64,000 nt of DNA from Armatimonadota bacterium (GTDB lineage Bacteria; Armatimonadota; Hebobacteria; CAIYQO01): contig JAKPKV010000082.1 of NCBI GenBank assembly GCA_029553475.1, positions 1 through 64,000 of the forward strand, given 5' to 3'. Positions 24,032 through 33,288 of this stretch are shown piece by piece. The position numbers were made by a program, and so were the translations under genes. A model generated the notes under the pieces. It ran no database searches and was not told where the DNA came from. It saw only the letters and a list, made by a program, of their open reading frames with translations. The first letter of the stretch is position 1. The number at the start of each line of letters is the position of its first letter.

Positions 24032-25504
24032 ATGCGCGGGCAGCGAACAGCTATGGACGACGGCAGTAGTATAGCCCACTTATGGTTGGCGCAGGTGGGC
24101 GCCACCCCTCCTGTGCCCGGTCACTCCGACGACGGTCTGCAGACCGCGCTCCTCGTGCTGCTCACGATTTTCCTCGTGCTGCTGAACGGTTTTTTCGTCG
24201 CGACGGAATTCGCCATCGTGAAAGTGCGCAGCACGCGCATCAAGGAGCTGGCCGACGGCGGCAACGCCACCGCGAAAGTCGCGCTGCGCGCCATCCGCCA
24301 GCTCGACGCCTACCTTTCCGCCACCCAGCTCGGCATCACCATGGCCAGCTTGGCGCTGGGCTGGGTGGGCGAGCCCGTGGTGTCGCACCGGCTGGTGGAG
24401 CCGCTGCTGACGCTGCTCGGCCAGCAGCTCGACCCGGGAACGATCCAGCTCATTTCGTTCGCGATTGCCTTCCTGCTCATCACCTTCGCGCACATCGTCT
24501 ACGGCGAGCTGGCGCCGAAATCGCTGGCGATCCAACAGGCGGAGGCGGTCACGCTGTGGGTGGCGCGGCCCATCACCGCCTTTTACTGGCTCTTCCGCCC
24601 CTTCATCATCGCCCTCACCTGGGTGGCGAACGCCACGCTATGCCTTTTTGGCCTCCAGCCCGCCAGCGAGCACGAGCTGGCGCACTCCGAAGAGGAGCTG
24701 CGCATGATCATCACCGCCAGCGGCTCGGAAAACGGCGGCACGCTGCGCGAGACGCAGGCGGAGCTGCTCGACAACGTCTTCGCATTCGGCCATCGGCTGG
24801 CGCGCCAGGTGATGACCCACCGCACGGAAATCATCGCGCTCGATATCGACGATACGCTGGAGGAGAACCTGCGCATCGCCGGCGAAGGCGAGCACTCGCG
24901 CTATCCGGTCATCCAGGGCGATATTGATACCGTCATCGGCTTCGTGCACACGAAAGATCTCTACGCGTTGGCGCACGACAACCCGGAAGGCGACCTGCGG
25001 AGCATCATGCGCGACATGCTGCTGGTGCCGGAGACGATCCGCGTGGACCTGCTGCTGAAACAGATGCAGCGCCGCCGCCAGCACGTGGCCGTGCTGGTGG
25101 ACGAATACGGCGGCACGCTGGGGCTGGTGACGCTGTATGACCTGCTGGAAGAGCTGGTGGGCGAGCTGCCCGACGAATTCGAGCCGGCGGAGGCCGCGTG
25201 GATCATCCCGGCGGGCGAGCGCGTCTGGCAGGTGGACGGCCGCCTGCCGATGAGCGACCTGGAAGAAGCCGCCGGCCGCGAGATCCCCTGTGAGGAAGCC
25301 TGCGACACCGTGGGCGGCTACGCTTTCTGGGCCTTCGGCCGCATCCCCGCCGTCGGCGACGTCACCGCCCGCGACGGCGTCACCCTGAAAGTGCTGGAAA
25401 TGGACGGCCGCCGCGTCAGCCGCCTGGAAATCACCGCCGCCCGCCCGCCGGAATCCGAGGAGGAAGACGCCGATGATGGGGTGCTCCTCCGCGGAAGCCG
25501 CTGA
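24032..25504 (+). CDS. CNNM/CorC (hemolysin-like) membrane protein
   Basis: A 490-residue inner-membrane protein. Residues ~40-220 are the DUF21/CNNM domain with four hydrophobic segments (ALLVLLTIFLVLLNGFFVAT, ITMASLALGWVGEPVVS, LISFAIAFLLITFAHIVYGE with the conserved ELAPKSLA, and ITAFYWLFRPFIIALTWVA). Two CBS repeats follow (~235-360, VMTHRTEIIALD to VDEYGGTLGLVTLYDLLEEL), and a CorC_HlyC domain closes the protein (IIPAGERVWQVDGRLPMSDL onward). CNNM proteins are linked to Mg2+ and Co2+ efflux. The start is uncertain between the ATGs at 24032 and 24053, neither having an ideal ribosome site. It is divergent from the carboxypeptidase gene. Confidence 0.92.
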   Translation: MRGQRTAMDDGSSIAHLWLAQVGATPPVPGHSDDGLQTALLVLLTIFLVLLNGFFVATEFAIVKVRSTRIKELADGGNATAKVALRAIRQLDAYLSATQLGITMASLALGWVGEPVVSHRLVEPLLTLLGQQLDPGTIQLISFAIAFLLITFAHIVYGELAPKSLAIQQAEAVTLWVARPITAFYWLFRPFIIALTWVANATLCLFGLQPASEHELAHSEEELRMIITASGSENGGTLRETQAELLDNVFAFGHRLARQVMTHRTEIIALDIDDTLEENLRIAGEGEHSRYPVIQGDIDTVIGFVHTKDLYALAHDNPEGDLRSIMRDMLLVPETIRVDLLLKQMQRRRQHVAVLVDEYGGTLGLVTLYDLLEELVGELPDEFEPAEAAWIIPAGERVWQVDGRLPMSDLEEAAGREIPCEEACDTVGGYAFWAFGRIPAVGDVTARDGVTLKVLEMDGRRVSRLEITAARPPESEEEDADDGVLLRGSR

Positions 25505-25552
25505 GCTTCCGCGGAGGCGGCAAGGCCAGCGAGCCGGGGGGCATCGTGCGCG

Positions 25553-28021
25553 TCAGCGCCGCTCCACCAGCGGGCGGGCGGGCGCGGGGGGCGTCGCCGG
25601 TGCCGGCTCCCCGGCATCCAGCAGCGTGAGCGTGCGTTCCACTTCAGCGGCGGGGCGTTGGTAGACGCGGAAGATGCGGCGCACCTGGTCTTTCAGCGCC
25701 GCCCGCCGCTCCGGCTCCAGCCGCGCCCCGGTCCGGATCGCGTCGCTCACCTGCCCGGCGAGGAAGAGGTTGGTGGCATACACGAGCAGGTCTTCCTGGC
25801 TTAGTGCCAGCCCCAGTTGCTCCGCCCGCGCGTAATTGCGGCAGATCGCCAGCACCAGGTTGGGGGTGTCCGCGCTGCCGCGCGCCACCTGCTCGTTCTG
25901 GTAGGCCGCCAGCACGGCGAAGGCCTCGGGGAAGGTGGGGTCAATGGTGGTGGCGCGGTCGGCGTAGACTTCGGCCTCGGCGTAGGCGCTCAACGCCGCC
26001 GCCGTGTTGTCGTGCGCCTTCATCCCCTGAATCCCCGCCAGGTCCGCCTCCAGCAGATACACCTCGGCGCTGAACGGCTCGAAGCGATGCAGCGTCTCGA
26101 TGGCCGCGTGGGCGCGGGTGGTCGCCGCCAGCAGCCGTGTTTCGTCCGCCAGCCCCACGGCGATCTTCGCGTCCTGCAGGTGCTGCTGTGCCAGGTCGCG
26201 CAGGATGAACGGGTCGCGGTCGAGCAGGCGCAGCCCGCGCGCCGTCACCGCGGCAAAGCGCGTCGCGGTGCGGTCGTATTCCGCCGTGTTGCGGGAGAGG
26301 AAGGCGGCGAAACTCTCGGGGGTGGGGTCAGGTTTCAGCCAGTCGAGGCGGGTGCGCAGCACCTTCGTCCAGATCTGGTAGGTCTTCACGTCCCCCGCCT
26401 CCATGCCCCGCCAGCCCGGCCGCGCGGTGAAGGGCAGCGAGCGGCGCAGCGCGCGTTCGGCGGCGTCGAGGGCGGCGAAGGCGCCTTGCGGGTCGCGGCC
26501 GAGCAGCGCGCCGGCGCGCGCCAGGTGGCGCGTCGCCGACAGCGTCAGCGCCGACGCGGTGAGCTCGGTGCCCACGTGCAGCAGCGTGCCGAGCAGGATC
26601 ACCACCCCGGCCAGCGTCACGCCGCGTGCGGACGCACGGCTGAGTGGCGCCGCCAGCGGCCGGTCCGCGGCGGAGAGCGCCGCCAGCAGCCCCAGCGCCA
26701 GCCAGCAGCCGCTCAGGGTGACGGCGTTGTCGAAGGTGAAGAGGTTCGTCGCGAGGTAGGCGGTGAGCAAACCGAGCAGGCCGAGGGCGAGAGAGGCCGG
26801 GCGTGGCGCGCCGGTGAACAGGCGCCCGCCGGCGATGAAGGCCGACACGATGAGCCAACCGAACGCGGCAAAGCCGAGCAGGCCGGTCTCCGCCAGCAGT
26901 TGCAGCGGCAGGTTGTGCGGCTGGGCGGTGCTGTAGCCGCGGTCCAGCGCCATCCCCTGCTCGCGCGCGGTGCTGGCGGGACGGAACTGCGGAAAGACGG
27001 CGCGGATAGCGCCGATGCCCCAGCCCTGTACCGGGCGTTCCCCGAACGCGCGCGCCGCCCCGGTCATATAGACGAGGCGGGTGCCTACGGTCGCGTCTTC
27101 CATGTTCACCATGGATGCCACGCGCTGGCGTACGGCCGGCATCACCAGCGCGATGGCGACCACCAGGATGCCGCCGGCGAGCAGCGCCGCCCACGCTGCG
27201 CGGGTGAGCGCGCGGTGCCGGCCGGGCACCTTGCCCACCATCCACAGGAAGATGGGGATCGTCACCGCCAGCCCCACCCACGCCGCGCGCGCCTGGGTGA
27301 GCAGCAGCGCCGGCAGCATCACCAGCACCGCGCCGAGCAGCGCCGCCCGGCGCTGCGGGGAGGTTGCCGCCAGGCCCGCGCCCATCCCCAGCGGGATGAG
27401 CATGGCGAGATACGTGCCGGTGAACATCGGATTGCCGAGGGTGGCGACCAGCCGGAGGCCGGAGAAGGCGGGGCTCAAGCCGGGGTAGCCCGGCAGGTGC
27501 AGCGCCACCGCCAGGAAATCCGCCAGGCCGATCACCGCCACCAGCCCGCCGGCCAGCACGGCGGCGGCCGCGGCCCGCTCCACATCGGCAACGGTGGGCA
27601 AGAAATGCTTCGCGCCCACGTAGAGCAGCACCATGGTCACCAAATACAGCAGGCCATCATGGTTCCACAGCGGCCCCCAGAGCGAGATGGCGGGATAGGC
27701 GCCGGCGACGGCGGAGATGAGCACAGCCAGCGTGAACAGACCCACCGGCAGGTCGAGGGGGTGCCACCGCCAGACGAGACGCCCGCGCCGCCCCCAGGCC
27801 AACACCAGGAGAGCCGCCAGCGCGCCGGCGATCGCGAGCAGCAGCAGCCGGCGCGGGGTGTCGAGGGCGTTGATGAATCCCACGCGCGGCGGCAGTACCA
27901 ACAGGGGCGTCACCGCGATCGCCAGCAGCACGAGCGTGCGGCCGAGCCGGGACAGCGGCGCCGGCATCACCGGGATGGCGGCGCCAGGCGCGGACTCACG
28001 CGTTGAAGGTGTCATGGGCAT
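25553..28021 (-). CDS. O-antigen ligase/polymerase (WaaL/Wzy family) with TPR tail
   Basis: About 822 residues from the ATG at 28021 (a second ATG follows at 28015). The first ~500 residues have ten or more hydrophobic segments and the family region ending in TAQPHNLPLQLLAETGLLGF, with the conserved His before the Asn and Glu-Thr-Gly. The last ~300 residues are hydrophilic helices resembling TPRs (FEPFSAEVYLLEADLAGIQG, ALSAYAEAEVYADRATTIDP). Such proteins join or polymerise lipid-linked polysaccharide at the outer face of the inner membrane. A sugar transferase at 46.7 kb could supply precursors. The gene lies 104 bases downstream of rsmE on the same strand. Confidence 0.88.
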   Translation of the reverse strand: MPMTPSTRESAPGAAIPVMPAPLSRLGRTLVLLAIAVTPLLVLPPRVGFINALDTPRRLLLLAIAGALAALLVLAWGRRGRLVWRWHPLDLPVGLFTLAVLISAVAGAYPAISLWGPLWNHDGLLYLVTMVLLYVGAKHFLPTVADVERAAAAAVLAGGLVAVIGLADFLAVALHLPGYPGLSPAFSGLRLVATLGNPMFTGTYLAMLIPLGMGAGLAATSPQRRAALLGAVLVMLPALLLTQARAAWVGLAVTIPIFLWMVGKVPGRHRALTRAAWAALLAGGILVVAIALVMPAVRQRVASMVNMEDATVGTRLVYMTGAARAFGERPVQGWGIGAIRAVFPQFRPASTAREQGMALDRGYSTAQPHNLPLQLLAETGLLGFAAFGWLIVSAFIAGGRLFTGAPRPASLALGLLGLLTAYLATNLFTFDNAVTLSGCWLALGLLAALSAADRPLAAPLSRASARGVTLAGVVILLGTLLHVGTELTASALTLSATRHLARAGALLGRDPQGAFAALDAAERALRRSLPFTARPGWRGMEAGDVKTYQIWTKVLRTRLDWLKPDPTPESFAAFLSRNTAEYDRTATRFAAVTARGLRLLDRDPFILRDLAQQHLQDAKIAVGLADETRLLAATTRAHAAIETLHRFEPFSAEVYLLEADLAGIQGMKAHDNTAAALSAYAEAEVYADRATTIDPTFPEAFAVLAAYQNEQVARGSADTPNLVLAICRNYARAEQLGLALSQEDLLVYATNLFLAGQVSDAIRTGARLEPERRAALKDQVRRIFRVYQRPAAEVERTLTLLDAGEPAPATPPAPARPLVERR

Positions 28022-28125
28022 ACCACGGTAGTATTTCACCGGAAATGGCGGCATCCCTGCCTGTACGGCACTGTGCCCTGCCGCTCCGACCTGCTCCGCG
28101 CTATCTTTCCCCGTCGGCGGGCGCC

Positions 28126-28869
28126 TCACACCTGCGGGCGCGCCAGGTCGCCCCACAGGTACTGCGCCAGCGTCACCGCCGCGATGCTCGCCGTCTCCGC
28201 GCGCAGCACGCGGCCGCCCAGGTGCACGGGCTGCGCGCCGGCGTCGCGCAGCCGCGCGGCTTCCGCGTCCGTCCAGCCGCCTTCCGGCCCGAGATACAGC
28301 GTCACGGCGTCGAGGCGCGGGTAGGCGGCGGCGATCTCCGGCAGCGCGCGCCCCGCGCGCTCGTGCAGCAGCAGGCTCGGCCCATCAGGGGGCGGATCGG
28401 GCAGCGGCGCGGGGGGCAGCACCCGCAGCGGCAGGCTGCGCTCGCACTGCTCGGCGGCGGACTCGGCGATGCGCGCCCAGCGCGCGGCGCGCTCGCGGGC
28501 CTGTGCCGCCGTCCAGCGCGGCACGCTGCGCGCGGCGAACACGGGCGCCAGCGTGTGTGCCCCCAGCTCGCTGGCCTTCTGCACCACCAGCTCCATCTTC
28601 TCGCCCTTCAACACCGCCTGGCACAGGGTGATACGGCAGGGCGACACCCCGGCGGGCGGCTCGACGGCGAGCACATGCGCGACGACCGCCGTCGCCGTCA
28701 CCCCCGTCACCGCGGCGCGCAGCACGCGGCCGTCCGGCAGCGCCGCGCGCAGGAGCTCGCCCGCCGCCACCCGCCGCACCCGCGCCAGGTGATGCGCGCG
28801 CGCCCCGCCGATGGTCAGCGTGTCATCTCGCCACGCGTCCGGTGTGATGAACAGGAATGTCGCCGGCAT
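28126..28869 (-). CDS. rsmE: 16S rRNA (uracil(1498)-N3)-methyltransferase
   Basis: Methylates N3 of U1498 in 16S rRNA with SAM. The 247-residue protein has the PUA-like N-terminal domain (HHLARVRRVAAGELLRAALP) and a SPOUT fold at the C-terminus with LYLGPEGGWTDAEAARLRDA, then VHLGGRVLRAETASIAAV, both highly diagnostic. The start is set at ATG 28869; the in-frame extension upstream is repeat-like sequence. A minus-strand TTTACA/TACAAT pair lies so close that the RNA should be nearly leaderless. Confidence 0.95.
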   Translation of the reverse strand: MPATFLFITPDAWRDDTLTIGGARAHHLARVRRVAAGELLRAALPDGRVLRAAVTGVTATAVVAHVLAVEPPAGVSPCRITLCQAVLKGEKMELVVQKASELGAHTLAPVFAARSVPRWTAAQARERAARWARIAESAAEQCERSLPLRVLPPAPLPDPPPDGPSLLLHERAGRALPEIAAAYPRLDAVTLYLGPEGGWTDAEAARLRDAGAQPVHLGGRVLRAETASIAAVTLAQYLWGDLARPQV

Positions 28870-28879
28870 CTTCGCGCAG

Positions 28880-28909
28880 ATTGTAATCGCCGAAGGGAAC
28901 ACCTGTAAA
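28880..28909 (-). promoter_or_regulatory. Promoter of rsmE, nearly leaderless
   Basis: TTTACA (28904-28909), 18-bp spacer and TACAAT (28880-28885) on the minus strand, then 10 bases to the ATG at 28869. No ribosome site is visible. Confidence 0.55.
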
Positions 28910-29082
28910 GCGCGGCCCGCACCCTGGGCGGGCGAGCGTCCCCGCGAGCCATCATGCGCACGACGAACGGGATGGTGTGGGACCCGGGATTGCAGAGTGC
29001 GCGCCATCTGAGCGATAGTTGGTGCGGCACAGGGCAGGACTCACGGCGCGGCGGCGGCCCGCGCGCAGAGGAGGAAGACAGC

Positions 29083-30618
29083 ATGTCCCGAATTCCGGCG
29101 CTCCTCGCCGCGCTGGTGCTGACGGCGGGCCTGGCGCAGGCGCTGACCATCACGCGCGTCATGCGGAAACCCGACGGCGCGCCCGCCGCCGGGGCGGTCG
29201 TGATCGTCCGCACGCTCACCGCCGCCGGCGCGCTGAAAGAGGAACGGCGGGTGATCGCCGACGCGCGCGGCGCCATCGCCGTCGAGATGGCGGAGGAGAC
29301 GCCGCCGCTCGCCGGATTCCGCGCCGGCTACCTGCTCATCGCCGTGCCGGGCTGCGCGCTGACGCTGGCGGAGCTCTCCCCCGCCGGGGACGCGCCTCCC
29401 GGTCGTCCCGATACGCTCCGCCTCTTCCCCGCGTATCGCTTGCCGGGCACGGTGCAGACCGCGGCGGGCACGCCGGTCGCCGGCGCCGCGGTGACGGTGC
29501 ACGTGCTCGGCCCCAACGCGTCGCTCGGCTTTCAGACGTGTCCGGTCAACGCCCCGGCGGCGCGCCTCAGCACCCCGGCGTTGACGGCGGCGAGCGGCCC
29601 GGACGGCGCGTTCACCCTCCCCGGCGTGGTCATCGCGCGGCCGGAGGGATATCGGCGCGATGGCGGCGAGGCGATCCCCATCTCCGTCTCCGCGCGGGCG
29701 GCCGGCGCTGACGGGGTGCTGGCGGGCGAAGCGCGCCTGACCTTCCATCCCGGTCCGCTGCGCCCCGGCGACCGCGTGGGGGAGAACCGCATCGTCGCGC
29801 AGCCGGCAATGGCGCTGCGCGGCACAGTGCTGCATGCCGTCACCGGCCTGCCGGTGGCGGGGGCAGCGGTGCGGCTGACCGCCCCGCTGGATAGCATCGA
29901 GACCCGTCCGCCGGTGGTGACGAAGGCGGACGGCACGTTTGACTGTCCCGACGTGCCCGCCGACGTGCGTATCTTCGCGGTGGCGACGCATCCGCAGCTC
30001 GCCTCCGCCTGGCGGCGTCTCACCGAGCCGGCGGATGATGGCGCACCGCGCCGGTGCGCGCAGACGACGCTGCTCCTGCGTCCGCTGGCCCAGGTGCGCG
30101 GCGCGCTGCTGGATCCGGTGACCCGCCGCGCGCCAGCGGCGCCCATCACCGTCATCGCCACCGCTGACGAAGGGTATCACGACGGGATCGTCTCCGTGGG
30201 GCGCGCCAGCGTCGCGGTACGCACCGGGGCGGACGGCGCCTTCGCGTTCACCACCGCCATCGGCGGCACGACCCTCACCGCCATCGGACCGGGCTATCGC
30301 TCGGCGGCCGGCTTGCTGGCGGTGGGCGTGCCGCTAAACGGACTGGAAGGCGTGTCCATCCCGCTGGCGCGCGAACAGGGCCTCCTCTGCCGGCTGGACG
30401 CGGAGACGCTGGCCGGCCTGACCGTGGAGGTGCGCCTGCCGGGCGCGGACCGCACCCTCGGCGGCGTGCCCGGGGTGAAGGCGGACGGCTGGTGGTTCTA
30501 CCCGCTGGCGGACGGCGCGGTGGAGGTGCGCGTGCTGCGCTACGGCATGCCGGTCACCCCGTGGCAGGCGCTCGCCGTAGAGGAGGCGGACTGGCCGGTG
30601 ATCCTCGCCGTGCCGTAG
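29083..30618 (+). CDS. Secreted protein with carboxypeptidase-regulatory-like (Ig-type) repeats
   Basis: The ATG at 29083 follows an ideal GAGGAGGAAG. A signal peptide is evident (MSRIPALLAALVLTAGLAQA, cut before LTITR). The remaining ~490 residues are four or more beta-sandwich repeats of the CarboxypepD_reg type, each with a 'G-x-V-x-x-x-x-G-x-P-V-A-G-A-x-V' start: PDGAPAAGAVVIV, AAGTPVAGAAVTV, VTGLPVAGAAVRL, and later one at RRAPAAPITV. Each is followed by an ADGTFDCPDVP- or PDGAFTLPGV-type strand. It probably sits outside the cytoplasmic membrane as a binding or structural protein. No catalytic motif is seen. It is divergent from rsmE and converges on the cysteine desulfurase gene. Confidence 0.75.
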   Translation: MSRIPALLAALVLTAGLAQALTITRVMRKPDGAPAAGAVVIVRTLTAAGALKEERRVIADARGAIAVEMAEETPPLAGFRAGYLLIAVPGCALTLAELSPAGDAPPGRPDTLRLFPAYRLPGTVQTAAGTPVAGAAVTVHVLGPNASLGFQTCPVNAPAARLSTPALTAASGPDGAFTLPGVVIARPEGYRRDGGEAIPISVSARAAGADGVLAGEARLTFHPGPLRPGDRVGENRIVAQPAMALRGTVLHAVTGLPVAGAAVRLTAPLDSIETRPPVVTKADGTFDCPDVPADVRIFAVATHPQLASAWRRLTEPADDGAPRRCAQTTLLLRPLAQVRGALLDPVTRRAPAAPITVIATADEGYHDGIVSVGRASVAVRTGADGAFAFTTAIGGTTLTAIGPGYRSAAGLLAVGVPLNGLEGVSIPLAREQGLLCRLDAETLAGLTVEVRLPGADRTLGGVPGVKADGWWFYPLADGAVEVRVLRYGMPVTPWQALAVEEADWPVILAVP

Positions 30619-30696
30619 CGCGGCAAAAATAGCAAAAATAGGGACAGTCACCTCTCTTATAGACACCGCGAACCGCGACGCTTGCACAGAGCGGCG

Positions 30697-31866
30697 TTAC
30701 GCGGCGCAGCCGTCGCTGTCGGTGGGGCGTTCCGCGCCCCCGTGGCGGCGCAGGTGGCTGACCAGCCGGCGGACGATCTCCACGGTGCGGTCAATCTCCT
30801 CGGCCGTCGTGCCGCGGCCCAGCGAAAAGCGCACCGCCTCGCGCGCGCGCACGCGGTCATAGCCCAGCGCCTGGATCACGTGCGACGGCTCCACCGCGCC
30901 CGCCGCGCAGGCCGCGCCGGTGCCGGCGGCGATGCCCTCCAGGTCCAGCGCCAGCACCAGCGTCTCGCCGGCCACCCCGGCGAAGGCGACGTTGGCGTTG
31001 TTCGCCAGCCGCTGTGAGCGCGACCCGTGCAGCCGGCTGTCGGGGATGGCCAGCAGGCCGTCCAGCAGGCGATCGCGCCGCGCGCGCAGGCGGGCGATCT
31101 CGTCCGCGTCGGGCATGCCGCGCAGCGCTTCGGCGAAGCCGACGATGCCGGCCACGTTCTCCGTGCCCGCCCGGCGCTCGTGCTCCTGCCCGCCGCCGTC
31201 CAGCAGCGGCTGCAGGCGCGTGCCGCCGCGCGCGTACAGCGCGCCGACGCCCTTCGGGCCATACAGCTTGTGCGCGGAGACGGTGAGCAGGTCTACCGAG
31301 AGCTCGCGCACGCGCACCGGCAGCTCGCCGGCGGCCTGCACGGCGTCGGTGTGGAAGACGACGCGGCGCGCGCGGCACAGCCGCCCGATCTCCGCGATGG
31401 GCTGAATGGTGCCGATTTCGTTGTTGGCCATCATCACCGAGACGAGGATCGTCTCCGGGGTGAGGGCCGCCGCCACCTGGTCGGGGGAGATCAGGCCGTC
31501 GCGGTCGGGGGACAGGTACGTCACCTGAAAGCCGTCCCGCGTCAGCGCCGCGCAGCTCTCCAGCACGGCATGGTGCTCGACGGCGGTGGTGATCACGTGC
31601 GTGCCCCGGCTCCGCAGCGCCCGCGCGGCGCCCTTCAGCGCCAGGTTGTCGCTCTCCGTGCCGCCCGAGGTGAAGATGACGTCACTGATTGAACAGCCCA
31701 GCCAGTCGGCGACGGTGTCGCGGGCGCCGTCCAGCGCCGCCCGCGCCGCCCGCCCGGCGGCGTGCAGGCTGGACGGATTGCCGAACGCCGCCCGCGCGAA
31801 GGGCGCCATCGCCGCCTCCGCCCGCGGGTCCAGCGGCGTGGTGGCCGCGTAATCCAGGTAAATCAC
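30697..31866 (-). CDS. Cysteine desulfurase (NifS/IscS family)
   Basis: A PLP enzyme that moves sulfur from cysteine to an acceptor for Fe-S cluster or thio-tRNA synthesis. The 389-residue protein has MIYLDYAATTPLDPRAEAAM, the GGTESDNLALKG motif, VEHHAVLE with the His, TDAVQAAGELPV, PLP Lys200 (SAHKLYGPKG), and active Cys320 (GTGAACAAGAVEPSHV, in place of the usual SACSSG). It starts at GTG 31866. TATAAT (31888-31893 minus) lies 21 bases upstream. MiaB (Fe-S, thiolation) is encoded 12 kb away but not in the same operon. No scaffold gene is adjacent. Confidence 0.94.
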   Translation of the reverse strand: MIYLDYAATTPLDPRAEAAMAPFARAAFGNPSSLHAAGRAARAALDGARDTVADWLGCSISDVIFTSGGTESDNLALKGAARALRSRGTHVITTAVEHHAVLESCAALTRDGFQVTYLSPDRDGLISPDQVAAALTPETILVSVMMANNEIGTIQPIAEIGRLCRARRVVFHTDAVQAAGELPVRVRELSVDLLTVSAHKLYGPKGVGALYARGGTRLQPLLDGGGQEHERRAGTENVAGIVGFAEALRGMPDADEIARLRARRDRLLDGLLAIPDSRLHGSRSQRLANNANVAFAGVAGETLVLALDLEGIAAGTGAACAAGAVEPSHVIQALGYDRVRAREAVRFSLGRGTTAEEIDRTVEIVRRLVSHLRRHGGAERPTDSDGCAA

Positions 31867-31887
31867 GGTAACAGACGCTCCCCGGAT

Positions 31888-31893
31888 ATTATA
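31888..31893 (-). promoter_or_regulatory. Perfect -10 (TATAAT) of the cysteine desulfurase gene
   Basis: Minus-strand TATAAT, 21 bases before the GTG start codon; the -35 region (TCCCCC) does not match. Confidence 0.45.
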
Positions 31894-31910
31894 CCGGGAA
31901 ACGCCCGATG

Positions 31911-31980
31911 GGGGGATGAGGGGGTGACGGGGGTGAAGAGGTGAAGAGGTGAGGGGGTGAAGGGGTGAAGGGGTGCGGGG
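31911..31980. repeat. Purine-rich short tandem repeat (GAGGTGAAG-like)
   Basis: Irregular 8-9 base units of GGTGAAGG, GGTGAAGA and GGTGAGGG in tandem. All G-rich on one strand. Confidence 0.65.
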
Positions 31981-32012
31981 GCATATGCGTCACGATAGGG
32001 TTCGCGTATCCT

Positions 32013-32122
32013 TCGTACTCGTACTCGCAATAGTTCGGCGCCCGGCGCTGTGATCGGAACAATGGTGACGGCGTCTCGCCCGCCAGAGGATTTCGAGTAC
32101 GAGCACGAGCACGAGTACGAGA
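32013..32122. repeat. Second R2 element: inverted GAGTACGAG repeats
   Basis: Left block TTCGTACTCGTACTCGC (about 32012-32028) faces right block TTTCGAGTACGAGCACGAG continuing to 32122. The right block has five 6-mer units (CGAGTA/CGAGCA). The layout equals the element at 5256-5528. Confidence 0.7.
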
Positions 32123-32525
32123 CGAGCGCTGACGCGCGGATGACGCGTGTGGGGTGAGGGGGTAAACACGCGATCTACGCACTCCCTCGCCCCCCAAGCT
32201 CATCGCCCGGCGTCGGCGTCGGCGCTTCCGGGTACGGTAGCTATGGACGCACAGGGGACCAAAATCGTGGTGACGAAAAAAATTGTCAGGGCTGGAGAAG
32301 GAAATTTCCAGGAAAAAACGACGGAAGGACAAAAAAGCCTTGACGCTTGCCTGCCGCACTCTCTATAATTTCCCCGTGATTCGAAGTGAGGGATCACATG
32401 CGTGCAGCTTCCCCGAGTGTCGTAAAGAGGACGGTATTCCCCTTTGTCAGAGCGGGCTCCCGGGCCATCCCTGACCAGTCACGCGGTTCACACGGGAATC
32501 TTGGGTAGAATTGGAGGGCGATTCT

Positions 32526-33173
32526 ATGCAGCTGCCGGCTCGCGGACACTTCATGAACTTCCACGGGATGGGAGATGAAGAGGTCGTCGTGTACGCCAAG
32601 GAGGGGTGCCAGCAGGCCACTGAACACCTCCTGTGCAAATATCGCGGCATCGTCGAAGGCAAGGCCCGCTCCTACTTCCTCGTCGGCGCGGACCATGAAG
32701 ACATTGTGCAGGAAGGGATGATCGGGCTTTTCAAGGCGATCCGCGATTTCCGCGGAGATCGCATGCTCCCGTTCCGCGCCTTCGCCGAGCTGTGCATCAG
32801 CCGGCAGATCTTCACCGCCATCAAAGCCGCCACGCGGCAAAAACACATCCCGCTGAACTCCTACGTCAGCCTGCACGCCAGCCTCTTCGACGCCGACTCC
32901 GACCGCACGCTGATGGATACGCTGGCGGAAACCGCCACCAGCGACCCCGAAGAAGTGGTCATCACCCAGCAATTCTCCGACGATCTGCGCAAACGCATCA
33001 AGCGCGAGCTCTCCAGCCTGGAGAGCGCCGTGCTGCGCAGCCATCTGGAAGGCAAGTCCTACCAGGAGATCGCCGTGGAGCTGAACCGCCGGGTGAAATC
33101 CATTGACAACGCCCTGCAGCGCGCGAAACGCAAAATCGGCAAGTCGCTGCGCAGCATGATGGTCGTGGCGTAA
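32526..33173 (+). CDS. RNA polymerase sigma factor, SigH-like (sigma-70 family)
   Basis: A 215-residue sigma factor beginning at the ATG at 32526, 7 bases after GGAGGG. An earlier TTG at 32511 precedes the ribosome site and is rejected. Region 2 is clear: LLCKYRGIVEGKARSYFLVG, then DHEDIVQEGMIGLFKAIRDF, then FRAFAELCISRQIFTAIKAA, followed by TRQKHIPLNSYVSL, wording typical of the SigH branch (sporulation/competence sigma in Firmicutes). Region 4 is LSSLESAVLRSHLEGKSYQE followed by VKSIDNALQRAKRKIG. A SpoIIM-like gene lies at 56.8 kb, but no other sporulation gene is present; the regulon is unknown. Confidence 0.93.
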   Translation: MQLPARGHFMNFHGMGDEEVVVYAKEGCQQATEHLLCKYRGIVEGKARSYFLVGADHEDIVQEGMIGLFKAIRDFRGDRMLPFRAFAELCISRQIFTAIKAATRQKHIPLNSYVSLHASLFDADSDRTLMDTLAETATSDPEEVVITQQFSDDLRKRIKRELSSLESAVLRSHLEGKSYQEIAVELNRRVKSIDNALQRAKRKIGKSLRSMMVVA

Positions 33174-33193
33174 GGGGTTTCAAGTTTCCGAGG

Positions 33194-33219
33194 CCGCCGC
33201 ATGGGTGAGCATGCGGCGG
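33194..33219. terminator. Hairpin between converging sigma and LamG genes
   Basis: CCGCCGCATG (33194-33203), loop GGTGAG, CATGCGGCGG (33210-33219): a perfect 10-bp stem in the 115-base gap between two converging genes. No U-run follows, as is common in high-GC genomes. Confidence 0.6.
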
Positions 33220-33288
33220 TGGGTATTATCCCGCAGGATCCCCACCTCCCCACCACAGGTTCGCGCGTTGCCGCGCCACCCGCAACTG

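Larger units (their letters stand above)
31867..32525. other. 659-base gene-free region of repeats before the sigma factor
   Basis: After the desulfurase promoter come purine-rich tandem repeats GGTGAAGAG/GGTGAAGGG (about 31911-31980), the second R2 element (32013-32122), and then about 390 bases (to 32525) with no recognisable element. Both strands translate to low-complexity Pro/Ser or Arg runs, so no gene is called. Confidence 0.6.

Noticed and set aside
24018-24074. Leader peptide upstream of the CNNM/CorC gene
   Set aside because: A short frame exists after GGAGGT, but the ribosome site is only one base from its ATG and it has no attenuator features.
31911-32122. CRISPR array
   Set aside because: Units are 6-9 bases with no unique spacers of 25-40 bases and no cas genes.
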